Source: Marasmius tenuissimus (taxonomy: Eukaryota; Basidiomycota; Agaricomycetes; Agaricales; Marasmiaceae). Taken from it: a stretch of 64,000 nucleotides of DNA. The position numbers and the translations under genes are program-made. Below are positions 23,018-33,423 of this stretch, in pieces. Under the pieces are notes generated by a model. The model ran no database searches. It saw nothing but the letters and a program-made list of their open reading frames with translations, and was not told the origin of the DNA. The stretch spans positions 698,747 through 762,746 of the forward strand of contig JAQOTA010000022.1 in NCBI GenBank assembly GCA_029532415.1, in the 5' to 3' direction. Position 1 is the stretch's first letter. The number at the start of each line of letters is the position of its first letter.

Positions 23018-24288
23018 ATGGCTCGTGGACTTCCCAAAGCCCGGAAGTCCCGTGGCAGTATAATAGTACGCGACAAGCGTAAACTCAAAATGCTGAAAGG
23101 TCAGGTAGGTGATATCTTTGCTTTCCATTTCACATTTGAGTTACTCAACTTTCTGACAGAATACCACTTCACAGGGGAGTATTCTGGTAGAATGCAAAGA
23201 GGACATACTCTTGGGTCCCAAACTTCCCTTGGAAATGATTGGGGAAATCATCAAGTTTGCATTGGATATGATGACTTTTGAGGAAGGGATAGGGCTACTG
23301 GCCGTGTCGTCTGCCATCAATCACTAGTGCGTTCTTGTTCAGTTTATCTGCTTCCAGTTGCTGAAGTATAGTTAGTATTGGTCCAACAGTCTATCGTGAC
23401 ATCTTGTTGACCAACAATTGGCATTGCGAATACTTCCAACAGAAGTTTTCTCCTACTTCGGAATACCTTCGTTACGCTCGATGTGTGCGACGGCTATACA
23501 TCAGAACTGACAACACATGCAAGCCCAGAACATTCCTCCCTCACCCTCTCTCTCAACTGTTGTCTGCCATCGCTACCGGGTCATATCTGAACCTCAGAGA
23601 GGGCCTCCAGGAATTGTGCCATATTTTTGCTGCTTGTGGCGACAGGCTTGAGGAGTTGGTAATAGGCGGCCGTTACCGTTGCTCGTCACGAGTTGCATAC
23701 GCGATCCGGAACTGCGGTGAACTTACCAACCTTCGATACCTTGAAGTCCCGCTGTCCTTCTTGACCTTGGTTAGATCCAAATGTCCGTATCAAATCACTG
23801 CACAGAGCTGGAGTGCGTTACAAGGACTCCGGGTCTTCATCGAAGAAGATAATTGCTACGACTGCTCACTCCGCGATCCCAAGCAACTTGACTTCAACTT
23901 TCCATCCCTGACCCACGTCTGCTTGGTGTTTGGCCCCATGATGAACAGAGAGTGCGTGCGAGAGATATTTGGCCATGTCAGAGTCGAGGAAACCATGCAG
24001 TTTGTTGTGGTCGAGTGGGGGAAGAGCTGCCATATACCCTATCCCTTGGATCGCTTGACAGATTGGGTGTTCGACAATAGAGTCGTCATGATGTCAAAGT
24101 TTGATCCCGAGACTCTTGAACAGGGTTGTCCAAAGAAGGTCAATGAGGATTGCCAGCTCTTATTGCGTGGGTTGATTTGGGTGGTCAATGATAGCGGTCG
24201 GTGGTTGGACGTAGGGACCAGGGTTGTCGACGAGGGATACGAGTTACCGCTGGTGAGGTTCAAACCGAATTACGTGGTCTCTATCTAG
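23018..24288 (+). CDS. F-box-like protein of the agaric type
   Basis: Three exons: 23018-23104, about 23175-23329, and about 23364-24288. The protein (about 390 residues) starts MARGLPKARKSRG with a basic head, followed by an F-box-like segment LGPKLPLEMIGEIIKFALDM (L-P-x-E-[ILM]-x-x-x-I pattern), then YRDILLTNNWHCEY. The body contains leucine-rich, LRR-like stretches (YARCVRRLYIRTD, CGELTNLRYLEVPLSFLTLV, FPSLTHVCLVF) seen in many mushroom F-box families. These normally link substrates to SCF ubiquitin ligases through Skp1. No disruption seen. F-box assignment rests on one short motif plus overall style. Confidence 0.6.
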
Positions 24289-25035
24289 AGACAGGTCCTT
24301 TTCGTACTGATTTTCTTGACCATTATACACTCTTGATGACTATGGCATTAGTAGAAGTGGTACATTGCTAGTACTAATAATACACTGCTAGTACAAATGC
24401 TAGGAAAGAAGTCAAAGCTACATTTTCAGTCGGGAATTGGAGACCAGCCTTAGCCTTTCAAATTCAATGCCGGACAAAATCGCTACCCTCATTATCTGGC
24501 GGCTAAAGTCTCAATTCTGATGACCCGATGACCCAAGGACCCGAGGACCCAGAGACCTGGGGACCCGAGGTTCATCCGGTCACTGGCTGTTTATACTCGC
24601 GTTCATGACTGCTTCTCATCTCACCGTACAAACTTCCTTTTCATGATTCTTAGCAATGAAGGCTCTATCTGGAATTTCAGAACTTTAGATGACCCAAAGT
24701 ATCACAATAGAACAATGGGTCAGTGGCGACAGAGCAAATAAATGAGACGACGGCAAAGTGAGTGACTTGAACTTCTCAGATCAATTGCTGGCTATATATG
24801 AGTTGAGGCATAAGCAGAACGTGAATGTGCCGGTCATGAGCAGTAAGCTGTACCAAAAAGATGTGAATAACGGGAATTCTAAGCTAAAGGACGAGGGGCG
24901 AAGGAGTGGAGTGCATAGATTGCAAGTGTATTATGTATGACGTTAGATAGGTTATCAAATGAATGGCGTGGGAAGGATGAGATAAAGTAGGAAAAGTCGA
25001 ACGCGAATGCGTACATACGTCCTTGGTTGAACAAA
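24289..25035. other. No gene found
   Basis: AT-rich spacer. At 24525-24575 short gaccc/gagga words repeat (about five gacc units 8-12 bp apart). No frame or RNA structure was convincing. Confidence 0.4.
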
Positions 25036-26891
25036 TCAGGAGGAGAGAAAAGGCTGAATGCCAATGCCACTGTAGTTTGAAGGAGTGAGTGGGGTGGCCC
25101 ACCTCAGAGGCATCCCTTCCTCTGATGTCCCACATGTTCGGTACATCATACGCTGTTCACCCGTCCCAAGATGCAGTGGACCGTTGTTCTCGTCCCGCTT
25201 CCGTTTCCCAGTTGACTGGGTCTTCCAAGTGGTTAGTGAAGGAGGGAGAGGCACAGAAATATTGGAACGTGTCTGTAGTGATTCGGCTGATCCAGAAGAC
25301 AAGTCTGGCAGCACGAAACGAGGGGAGGTGGAAGTGGAAGCCGGTGCATTACGATCGGGGGTTGGCGAGACAAGTCGGGGGGGCACAACAACTCCAGTCG
25401 GCAGTAAGGTGCCAGGAGGGGGAAGGTTCTTGACTTGTAAGACAAGAAGGAAGTGGGGAATGTCGGCAGCTTCATGTCGTATACGCGAATTGGTGAATTT
25501 CAGAGTAGGCTCATGGTTGAGGTTCAGTGAGCGTAGAACCCAACCTTGGGGTCCTGAACCATCCATCCATCGCCCAAGCCAGCAAAACTCTTCGCCGACA
25601 CCTTCAGTGAGTGGACTCCCTTCCAAAAAAGGCACCTCACGTGTGGTGAGACCCTCAATCTTGTCAACTAGCCCAAGGAGAGTTCTCTCCATTAGGGACG
25701 GGTCCCAAATCCCTTCAGAAGAGCAACGTCTCAAGTCAACAAAAAAAGCCTTCATGATATCAAGGGCGTTGACAGTCAAGACTTTATCAACATCGGTAAC
25801 ACATTCTTTGGCTAGTGGAAGGCCGGGGAAGGTGTGTAGATGGGCTTGGCCCTCTAGAACCACAATAACGTGTACGCTGACTGAAGTGAGACAATAATCA
25901 GTGAGAAGCCAGAAAAACTGCGTGAAATATTCTTACCAAAAACAATTTTTGACAGGCTAATCTTCGTGGCTTCAGACATTTTCTCAGTGGAGACAAGGTT
26001 TGTGTATCCAGCGGGAAAATAGAGGTGATCCGGATCACCCATCCAGAATGTAAGATTCCCCGGGCGTGAGGGAACCTCTGACAGTAAACGAGGCAAGAGT
26101 GGGGACGGGAGTGACAACGGCGATGGTGGAAGAAGTGCAGGCGTCGGGAGATGAAAACGTTGAGTTTTCCCACCTTGAGAATCACAGGTCAAACGTACCG
26201 CCCCTCTGGACAAGAGGTCGTCACACCTGTCCGGTGTGGCTACATCTTCCCTCCGCAAGTTGTCCGGTGTGGCTACATCTTCCCTCCGCAAGTTGTCCGG
26301 TGTGGCTACATCTTCTCTCCGCAAGTTGTCCGGTGTGGCTACGTCTTCTCTCCGCAAGTTGTCCGGTGTGGCTACGTCTTCTCTCCGCAAGTTGTCCGGT
26401 GTGGCTACGTCTTCTCTCCGCAAGTTGTCCGGTGTGGCTACGTCTTCTCTCCGCAAGTTGTCCGGTGTGGCTACGTCTTCTCTCCGCAAGTTGTCCGGTG
26501 TAGGTTCATCTGCCTCCTCTTGAGTCGCGGGCGTGCCAAACATATCAGGCAAGCAGACCAGATTTGGAGTGAAGATTGCCGAGGGTGGCTCGGTGTCGGA
26601 GAGGGATACATTGGCAACGGATCCATCAAAGAACGAAATGTCGGAAAATGAACTGTCGCTGATGTTGGCAGAGAGGCACGTCGGGGATGGCTCTGAGGCC
26701 AGGAGATATAAAAACAGCTCAGACTCGAGCTCCTCAGACTGGAGGGTCAGTTGAGGGTTGAACAATAGTGATAAATCTGGAAGAAGGTCCGGTTCAGTAA
26801 CGGGAGGTGGCAGACTATCTCCTGTATCCAGAAGATTTTGACAGTCCTCAAAAGGGATTCGTTGCCAGTCATCCATCTCGCGTATGAGCAC
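25036..26891 (-). CDS. Unknown protein with eight perfect 11-residue repeats
   Basis: Two exons: 26891 to about 25941, then from about 25884 to 25036 (intron gtaagaatat to ttcag). The likely start is MLIREMDDWQRI or the Met five residues later; about 600 residues. The first 130 residues are acidic and Ser/Leu-rich, then eight tandem TPDNLRREDVA units, a Pro/Leu-rich segment, and after the intron a more ordered part (VIVVLEGQAHLHTFPG, LAKECVTDVDKVLTVNALD, FLEGSPLTEGVGEEFCWLGRW). No family is recognised. The C-terminal third is Ser/Pro/Thr-rich with a basic KRKRDE patch. It lies between the F-box-like and integrase-like genes; no stop or frameshift is seen, so it may be a real cargo gene of the block. 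Confidence 0.55.
26229..26492 (+). repeat. Coding minisatellite, 33 bp x 8
   Basis: Eight near-identical 33-bp units (gtccggtgtggctac at each start) plus a decayed ninth. Units differ only at two or three silent positions: catcttccc in the two units nearest 26229 against cgtcttctc further on. The multiple-of-three period keeps the 11-residue protein repeat in frame. Copy number is probably polymorphic. Confidence 0.9.
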
Positions 26892-27458
26892 GGCACCGAC
26901 GACTCAAAGCTCAAAGTGGTCAGCACGGCTAGTGGCGGATGCGGCTAGTGGTGGATGCGGCTAATGGCAGGGGCGTGCAACTAAGGAGGCAAATAATGAA
27001 AGAAATCAACACCAGGGGGAAACGGAAGGAATGGCAAGAATCAAGGAAGGAAAGAACCTGATGAGACAAAACAAAAGACTCGAAATGAGAAAGAGTTCAA
27101 CCCAACTTTCACCTCGAGGCTTTTAACCCCTACTATGCGACAAGCGATGATCATTGTTCTCTATTAAGCTTACTAATCAGGATCTGAGCAAATCGCCCGT
27201 TTATGGTAACCTATTTCTGATCTGGTACGCAATGCTATGCTCAGCAGGATTTCTGCAAACTGCTTTGATTGCACAGTGGGTTTCGTGAAAGGCTAAGATA
27301 TGTGGCTGATGGGAACGGGTGAAGATCATCAGGTACATGCCGGCAGCTGCCGGAGTAACCCCCAAGTCAGGATTATTTCCGGACGATTGTTTGTACTTCA
27401 GCAAATCGATCATATCTGATCTTCCTGCCTTCATTCCCTCGACTCAATCTCAACCTCA

Positions 27459-29349
27459 ATGGAACAACAACAGAGGAGTGAGCTGTTGGACTCCTTTCGC
27501 AATCGCCACCAGGAGTTTGTCGACACCATTAAGCTGGTGAATAACTTGGATGGTTCGGAAGTCTTCCTGATTCAGCTCTTCGGCGACAACCTCGAAGACT
27601 TCCGGGAGGCAGTCGAGCAGGTTAGTGTCAACACAAAAGGATTTTTTAATGTCTCACTTTTTTGTTCGATGAGAATCAATCCGCCTTTTCCGATGAAGCA
27701 GAGTGGCAGCAGCTGCGACAAAATTTGCAGCTCATGATCATTGATTTAAGGCTGATCTATCAACGTGCTTGTGAATCAACCCACCATGGTAGGCCGGTTA
27801 TAGTGGAGACAGTATCAGATGGTGGAAGAGGCCGACCCAGAACTGTGATCAACGCCGAGTTCCTCGCATGGGCGTACACCCAAAGAACAACCAGTGGGAT
27901 TGCGCATTTCCTAGGACTTAGCAGGACAACCGTGCGGAAGGCTCTTCTGGAACATGGTATTGTTCAACCAGGTCGAAACCCCTTCCCCGAACGAAACTCA
28001 GGTCGAGATGAGGAAGAAGACCCTGGAGAAGAAGAGGATTTTCTCGATATCGGACAGCCGGCAGAAGGCACGCCTTCACAGCCAGGCACCTCAGAGTCAT
28101 CAGCATCTTCGGGCTACCTGTCCCTGATGACCGATGAGGTTCTAGATCTCACACTGATAGATCTACGCAACCATTTCCCGAAGGCTGGGATCAAAACTTT
28201 GCAGGGGATGCTGAGGAGTGTCGGCCATATCGTTCAGAACGAGCGGATACGCCAGTCACTCATTCGAATCGATCCAGTGCACCGCGTCTTTGACCGAGTC
28301 AGGATCAAACGGCGAAAGTACAGGGTTCCAGGCCCAAACTTCTTATGGCACCATGATGGCCATCACGGTAAGTCGTTTCCGCAACTTACCTTCGTAAGTT
28401 CGTATGCTAATCCATCCCGTATAACTTCATTTGCATCTAGCTCTTATACGATGGGGCATCGTGATACACGGTTTCATCGATGGCTACTCGCGTCTCATCA
28501 CAGCATTGAGGGCAAGTAATAACAACACCTCGTCGACAGTTCTACTTCTATTTTATGCAGCAATATTGATATACGGGGTTCCTGATAGACTTCGAGGTGA
28601 CCATGGTGTTGAGAATGTCTGGGTGGCAGCATTCATGGAGTTTGCAAAGGGTCAAGGTAGAGGCTCCTACCTTTGGGGGAGGTGAGTACTTTTCACGATG
28701 CAAGGCGCATTCATCTTGGCTTAGTTCTTTCAGGTCAGTTCATAATACAAGAATTGAGCGCTTGTGGAGCGACGTTCGTAACAACATCACATCGACCTGG
28801 GATACACGTTTCACCGATCTTGAACTCAACTGTGGTTTGGACCACGAGAACCCGAACCACAAGTGGCTTCTCCAATACCTGTTTCTTGATGTCATTAACG
28901 ACGAGATGACATTCTGGTATAATTCATGGAATCAGCACAAGATTGCCATGAAAGACGGTCCCAGTCGCAGCCCAGAGGAGATGTTTGGTTTCGATATGTT
29001 GGCCTGTGGCTACCGAGGGGTTAATATAGAAAGTATCCCCATGGACGAAGAGGAACTGGAGGTGTTTGGGGTGGACTGGGAAGGCCTTCACGATGAGCAG
29101 CTTCTTCGTGAACTCCGAAAGAATTACGGCAATGAGGAATCATCATCTTGGGTCGGTCGTAACGGTCCGCCACCCAAGACCAACAATGTTGTTGTCGATC
29201 CCCCTCCTTCAATCCTCACCGAGACAGAGCTTGCTGCTTTGTTTCATCATTTAGAGCTCCTTCCCCGAAGCTCCCAGCGAGAACACGTACAGGCTTTATG
29301 GGTGTATGGACTGGCATTCGCACACGGTTTGAGACCTGATGACTTCTAG
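27459..29349 (+). CDS. DDE integrase-like (rve-fold) transposase-type protein
   Basis: Four exons (27459-27620, 27674-28367, 28441-28681, 28734-29349), about 570 residues, open throughout. N-terminal segment starts MEQQQRSELLDSFRNRH; a helix-turn-helix follows (GIAHFLGLSRTTVRKALLEH), then an acidic Ser-rich linker, a three-helix region (IRQSLIRIDPVHRVFDRVRI), and an integrase core: first Asp in WHHDGHH, GFIDGYSRLI, second Asp in GDHGVENV, Glu in NTRIERLWSDV about 35 residues later, as in DD(35)E enzymes. The C-terminal half (DVINDEMTFWYNSWNQH, GPSRSPEEMFGFDM) is typical of the abundant mushroom 'integrase core domain' proteins. All three acidic residues are present, so activity is possible. 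It ends 0.4 kb before MITE-like repeats. Confidence 0.75.
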
Positions 29350-29774
29350 AGAATATCAATTACATAGCGTCACATGTATGGCACCAGCGCATATGTAATT
29401 TATACTGAATACAGAGATACTTTGTTTCTAACCCGCCCCAAATAAAAAACAAGCCATCTGTAGGTGAAGACAACGAAGGTCGTGCAGCTGACTACAAAGA
29501 CAACCTTTCGCACTTTCAACATGCGCTTACTGCACACCCTCCGCCACAGTTTTGTATCTGTACAATATAACTTCGCAATGTCAATGATATAGAGGCGGTG
29601 TACCAACACCCGAGTATGGTGAACCGACGCCCATGTCCGGCAAACCAACACGCACGTGCCAACAATGTTCACGTTGTTGTGATGACTAGATGAGAATGGA
29701 TAGACAGTGCACCATAAGGAATGTTTTATAGGGTTTTGACGGTGGTCTCAGAAACGAGTATCTGGAGATGAAGA

Positions 29775-30063
29775 TTAAACGAGATTGGACGCAGGGCGCC
29801 AATAACCAACATTTCTCGTGACTCCAACGTCCAATGACGGACGATCTGCTAACGGCATTCCCCAACACTGCACGATTTTCTAGACGCCGCACAAAATCTG
29901 ATGAATTATGTGCCGATACAGTTTTCGTCGGTGAACCATGGGACCTTGAGGGATTTGTTATAAGCACATAATTGGGTCAAAAATCGTGCGACATTCCTGT
30001 TCGGTTACCCGGCGTTGATCTTGGACGTCCGGCTATTGACGTTGGGCTTTGAGAGGACGGTCC
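29775..30063 (+). mobile_element. MITE-like element / right-type terminal repeat
   Basis: The right part (29953-30063) contains taagcacataattgggtc, aaaaatcgtgcgaca, ggttacccggcgttg, ccggctattgacgttggg and ends gaggacggtcc; it is the inverted partner of 8042-8150. The left part (29775-29930) has weaker copies of the same words in opposite orientation (gattggacgc, ccaacgtccaatgacgg, gcacgattttc, gatgaattatgtgc), so the whole may be a 290-bp foldback MITE. Confidence 0.6.
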
Positions 30064-31407
30064 TTCAGTCCATAATCTTCCACTCCCTACATTGCTATCA
30101 ATTCTCATCATCTTCATGGGCTCAGTATATAACATTAATAATTACTCCTATGCCGTCTATAACCATGGATCTGTCATTCCGTTTATTGTAGAAATGAGGT
30201 TATTTTTAACAAAATAGCTGGAGTGCCGACCTGTACAAACTGCCGGACGCACTGCCGCTGAAACGGCCTTGCCAACAGTCTCGGAAATACGTATGAGTGG
30301 CGATCTTTGAGTTCGCCAGATCTCAGAGCGACACACTCTCTGAAGGTCGGCAGTAGCTGGTATTCATAATAGACGAGACTTGAAGACAAGTTAAGTGGAC
30401 GCCCCCACCGTTCTCGGATAATGGTTGAAGATTCCATCCTGCCCGGCTATCCTGGCCGCAATCTACCTGCCATTCACCGTGAGCTCGGCAGATCGTGGCA
30501 AAAAAATATATTGAACGACATGACTTTTGAGCGGACGTCACAACGCAGACAACAGATGCAGAGGCCGGACACACCATGATTCTTTAGTAAGTGAGCCAAC
30601 ACACATTCATTGAGAGTACTGACTCTAAAATGCAGACCCAGTGTTAATATCTAATTACAGGGAATGTGGCAAGTTTAACTACAGTGTAAGCTGCAAGCCT
30701 CTGGAGATGGAGGCCCATCCTAGCTCGACGCCAGGCGCCAACGTTTAACAATGTTCTGAGAGCCAGCGCCCAACGCCGGACGTTTTCTTGACGGCATGCC
30801 GCAAGACCGCACGTTTTCGTAAACGTCTGACATTTTTGACCCAAAAATGTGCTCATAATTTATTGGATGGTGGGCGTTGGACGTTGGACGTCGCCTCCGA
30901 GGTTAGGTTATGACGTAGCTGAAACGCCCCGACATCTGGTTGGTTGGTTGAGATTGAATATTGATTCTTGTCCAGCATCGTACGCCAAGTTCAAGCAGCG
31001 TGAGGGCTGAAGGTATCGAATTACGACGTAGAGATCTTTATCTTGATAGTCTGCAATAGTAGCGACCGCCCCCCCGGCCCCCCCCCCCAGCATCTGGCAC
31101 TCTGCAATCGGAATCTTCCAGTCGGCCGCTCACCTTGTTTTGTCTCTAAGAAAATCTATGGATCATGATTGAAGAGAATACAATGGTAGGTATCTCAGTA
31201 ATATCAAAGTACGGATTTGTAAGAGACAAGCCACCAAAAAGGTGTAGTTGGCATCTGACCTGCCATGACGTGAAGGGATCATTATCGCCGCAGGACTGAG
31301 GCCCAGCGGCTCCATAGGTATGTAGCTTCTGGCCGAACCCTTTGATCCGGGAGTAGCGCTATACACATTTCCGATGAATTATGATCCCAAACGAAATTTA
31401 CTTCTCA
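30064..31407. other. Repeat-rich spacer, no gene
   Basis: 30715-30900 carries another relative of the terminal-repeat family (cgccaacg, gcccaacgccggacg, cgcacgttttcg, ccaaaaatgtgctcata, ggcgttggacg). At 31070-31092 there is a C-rich homopolymer tract. Remaining short frames are unrecognised. Confidence 0.45.
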
Positions 31408-32187
31408 CATTCCAGTCCTCCAACTTCATTCTTAGTCCCCACGTTGACGCAATACTATATGACGTTAACAACGGTAAGTGATTCATTTGATTGTTACAGC
31501 TGAGATCAAGGTCACTACTCACTGAATCCGGGCTACCAGTCGTGGAAGACGTGTCAACTCCGCCTCTCTAGACCAACATGCTTGACGGGCAATGGTGAGA
31601 AGGCACCCCGAGATGCATACTACACTACACTGTTTGACAGCTTTATTTTCCTTACAGTGACAATATATGAGGTTGGTACAAACTGAGACTCAGTACTCAG
31701 TACTCAGTACTCAGGCCCAAGCCCAGGGCTTTAACCTCTGGCTTGGGCTCGGATGTCGGTAAAGCCTGGCCTCAGCCCTCAAATTCAAAGCCGAGCTGGG
31801 CCAGGGTTTTGAGCCCAGCCCGAGCCCGCACAACACTATGGCATTGTATTCTATGACCTACCCGAGCTGACCCCATTACTAACCTCCACTGGTGCACTCT
31901 CGAAACTGTGGATTTACCGAGCTCCCAAGCTTACTCGCAGTGAAAGTCGAAACCCACACTCGCGGACCGCAGGGAACTGCAGTACTATCGGCCCGCTCCG
32001 CGTAGCGTCATTCCGTCAACATCAAGTTTTACAACGTCCGGTCAATAGTAATCCTAGTAAATATCGCGCTTTGGGGTTGACCGACATTACAGTTGGCTTT
32101 GAATGAAACTTCTTGGATACAAACCACTTCGTCCGTGTAGGTTTATCACCAAGTTACTTCAACATTGCTGCGGCCGTCTTTCTTCCC

Positions 32188-32194
32188 TATAAAA
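32188..32194 (+). promoter_or_regulatory. TATA box of MIF copy 4
   Basis: TATAAAA 58 bp before the ATG at 32246, in the promoter block shared with copies 2 and 3; one A shorter than those. Confidence 0.6.
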
Positions 32195-32245
32195 CAGGTA
32201 TTCCTTCTCCTCTCCTAAATCCCTCACTACCCACACTAGCCCACT

Positions 32246-32903
32246 ATGCCTGTAATTGACCTAAAGACCAACGTCAAGGTAGGCTCAACGCTCCTCATCT
32301 CTGCCTCAAGATACCATATCCATTGACCCTTTGCACAGATCGATGATATCCCAAGCTTCGTCCTCAAGTTATCCAAGGTCGGTCGTATTCATCAGAACCC
32401 CAGCAGTTTCACTACTGACACTACCATCCTACAGCGCGCTGCAGAGATCGTCGGCAAGCCCGAAGCTGTTATCAATGTCATCCTCTCCCAAGATGTCCCC
32501 ATGTCGTTCGGAGGAAAACTAGATCCAGCGTATCATTGCACCATCGTGAGTCGTTCTGCTTTCATACCACAACGCCTTGACCGATCTCGTGGCAGACCCT
32601 CGCGGGCGACATCGAACCAGAAGCGTACAGCGCTGGGTTCTCCAAGTTCTTCGAAGAAACCCTGGGAGTTCCCAACGACCGTGGAGTCATGTGAGTGGGA
32701 GGATCTCTCTTTCTCTCTCTTCCGTTGTTCGTTGGTTGACATACAACCCCCGTTTCGTAGACCAATCCTCAATCTCAAAGGAGCCCACCTCTGGTATGTC
32801 TCTCACTGGGAATGTGCTTCTGGACCACCGTCCCCTAACGATTTCCTTTGACTTTCGTAGCTGGCAAGGGACCACCATCAAGGGACTTTTCGGTGTCGAG
32901 TAG
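32246..32903 (+). CDS. MIF-like tautomerase, copy 4
   Basis: Six-exon MIF-superfamily gene almost identical to copy 3: MPVIDLKTNVK with Pro1, IDDIPSFVLKLSK, AAEIVGKPEAVINVILSQDV, PMSFGGKLDPAYHCTI, TLAGDIEPEAYSAGFSKFF, EETLGVPNDRGV, ending CWQGTTIKGLFGVE (about 117 residues). The frame is open at each junction and promoter sequence is kept. It lies 26 kb from its closest relative, at the far side of the accessory block. Probably functional. Confidence 0.85.
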
Positions 32904-33423
32904 GCTTGATAGCTTGACTAGCGATATGCTATGACTAGAGATTGATAGACAATAACTATATGCCGGACGACTGTCCAATGAACGCCGTCGTGACCTCCGA
33001 TTGCTCAGGAACAAATCATCTGAATTGTTCTACGGCCGTGGAAGAGGTCTGGTTATTTTGCTCTGAAAGGTCGCTCGTATTCCGGGTCGGTAATCTTGCA
33101 GACGTGAGTTCATTTCCCTACACCGGTAGCAACAAAGGCAGTTCACAACGGAGAGGCCCCGATGAACCCGTCCCGCGTCGTAGAGTATCTTGAGTGCTAT
33201 CAGATAGAGTCAATACAAAAGAAGGGAAGGTCAACAACCATTCAATCCTCTCCGGCAAGCAGCCAATGAGAGTTTGCGAAGCTCATGGATGGTACTAGAC
33301 CCGCCCGATCAGTCGTAGCCGTCCTTGCCGTCCACGACTCCGCTCGAGAGTGTGGCGTTTGGCGTTTACATTGCTATGAATTGAAGATCCGGAGATGCGG
33401 GGTAGAGATAACCGTCCTATTAT

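Larger units (their letters stand above)
31408..33198 (+). repeat. Segmental duplication, unit C (with MIF copy 4)
   Basis: Direct copy of 4660-6370. The copies differ mainly in a GC-rich stretch (31680-31830), which here also has three tactcag repeats at 31690-31712. Similarity stops at agtatcttgagtgct in both. Confidence 0.85.

Noticed and set aside
25085..25897. 270-codon plus-strand frame opposite the 11-residue-repeat gene
   Set aside because: Antisense shadow; the minus frame has a well-formed intron and continuous protein through it.
26229..26492. CRISPR-like regular 33-bp repeats
   Set aside because: Units are directly adjacent with no spacers, lie in a coding exon and keep frame; the genome is eukaryotic.
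26066..26651. Two overlapping plus-strand frames with 11-residue repeats
   Set aside because: They are shadows of the 33-bp repeat on the opposite strand of the longer spliced gene; a period divisible by three keeps all frames open.
31070..31092. C-rich tract as a G-quadruplex or telomere-like element
   Set aside because: Runs are one broken homopolymer without regular spacing; similar tracts at 55805 and 56083 look like simple sequence.
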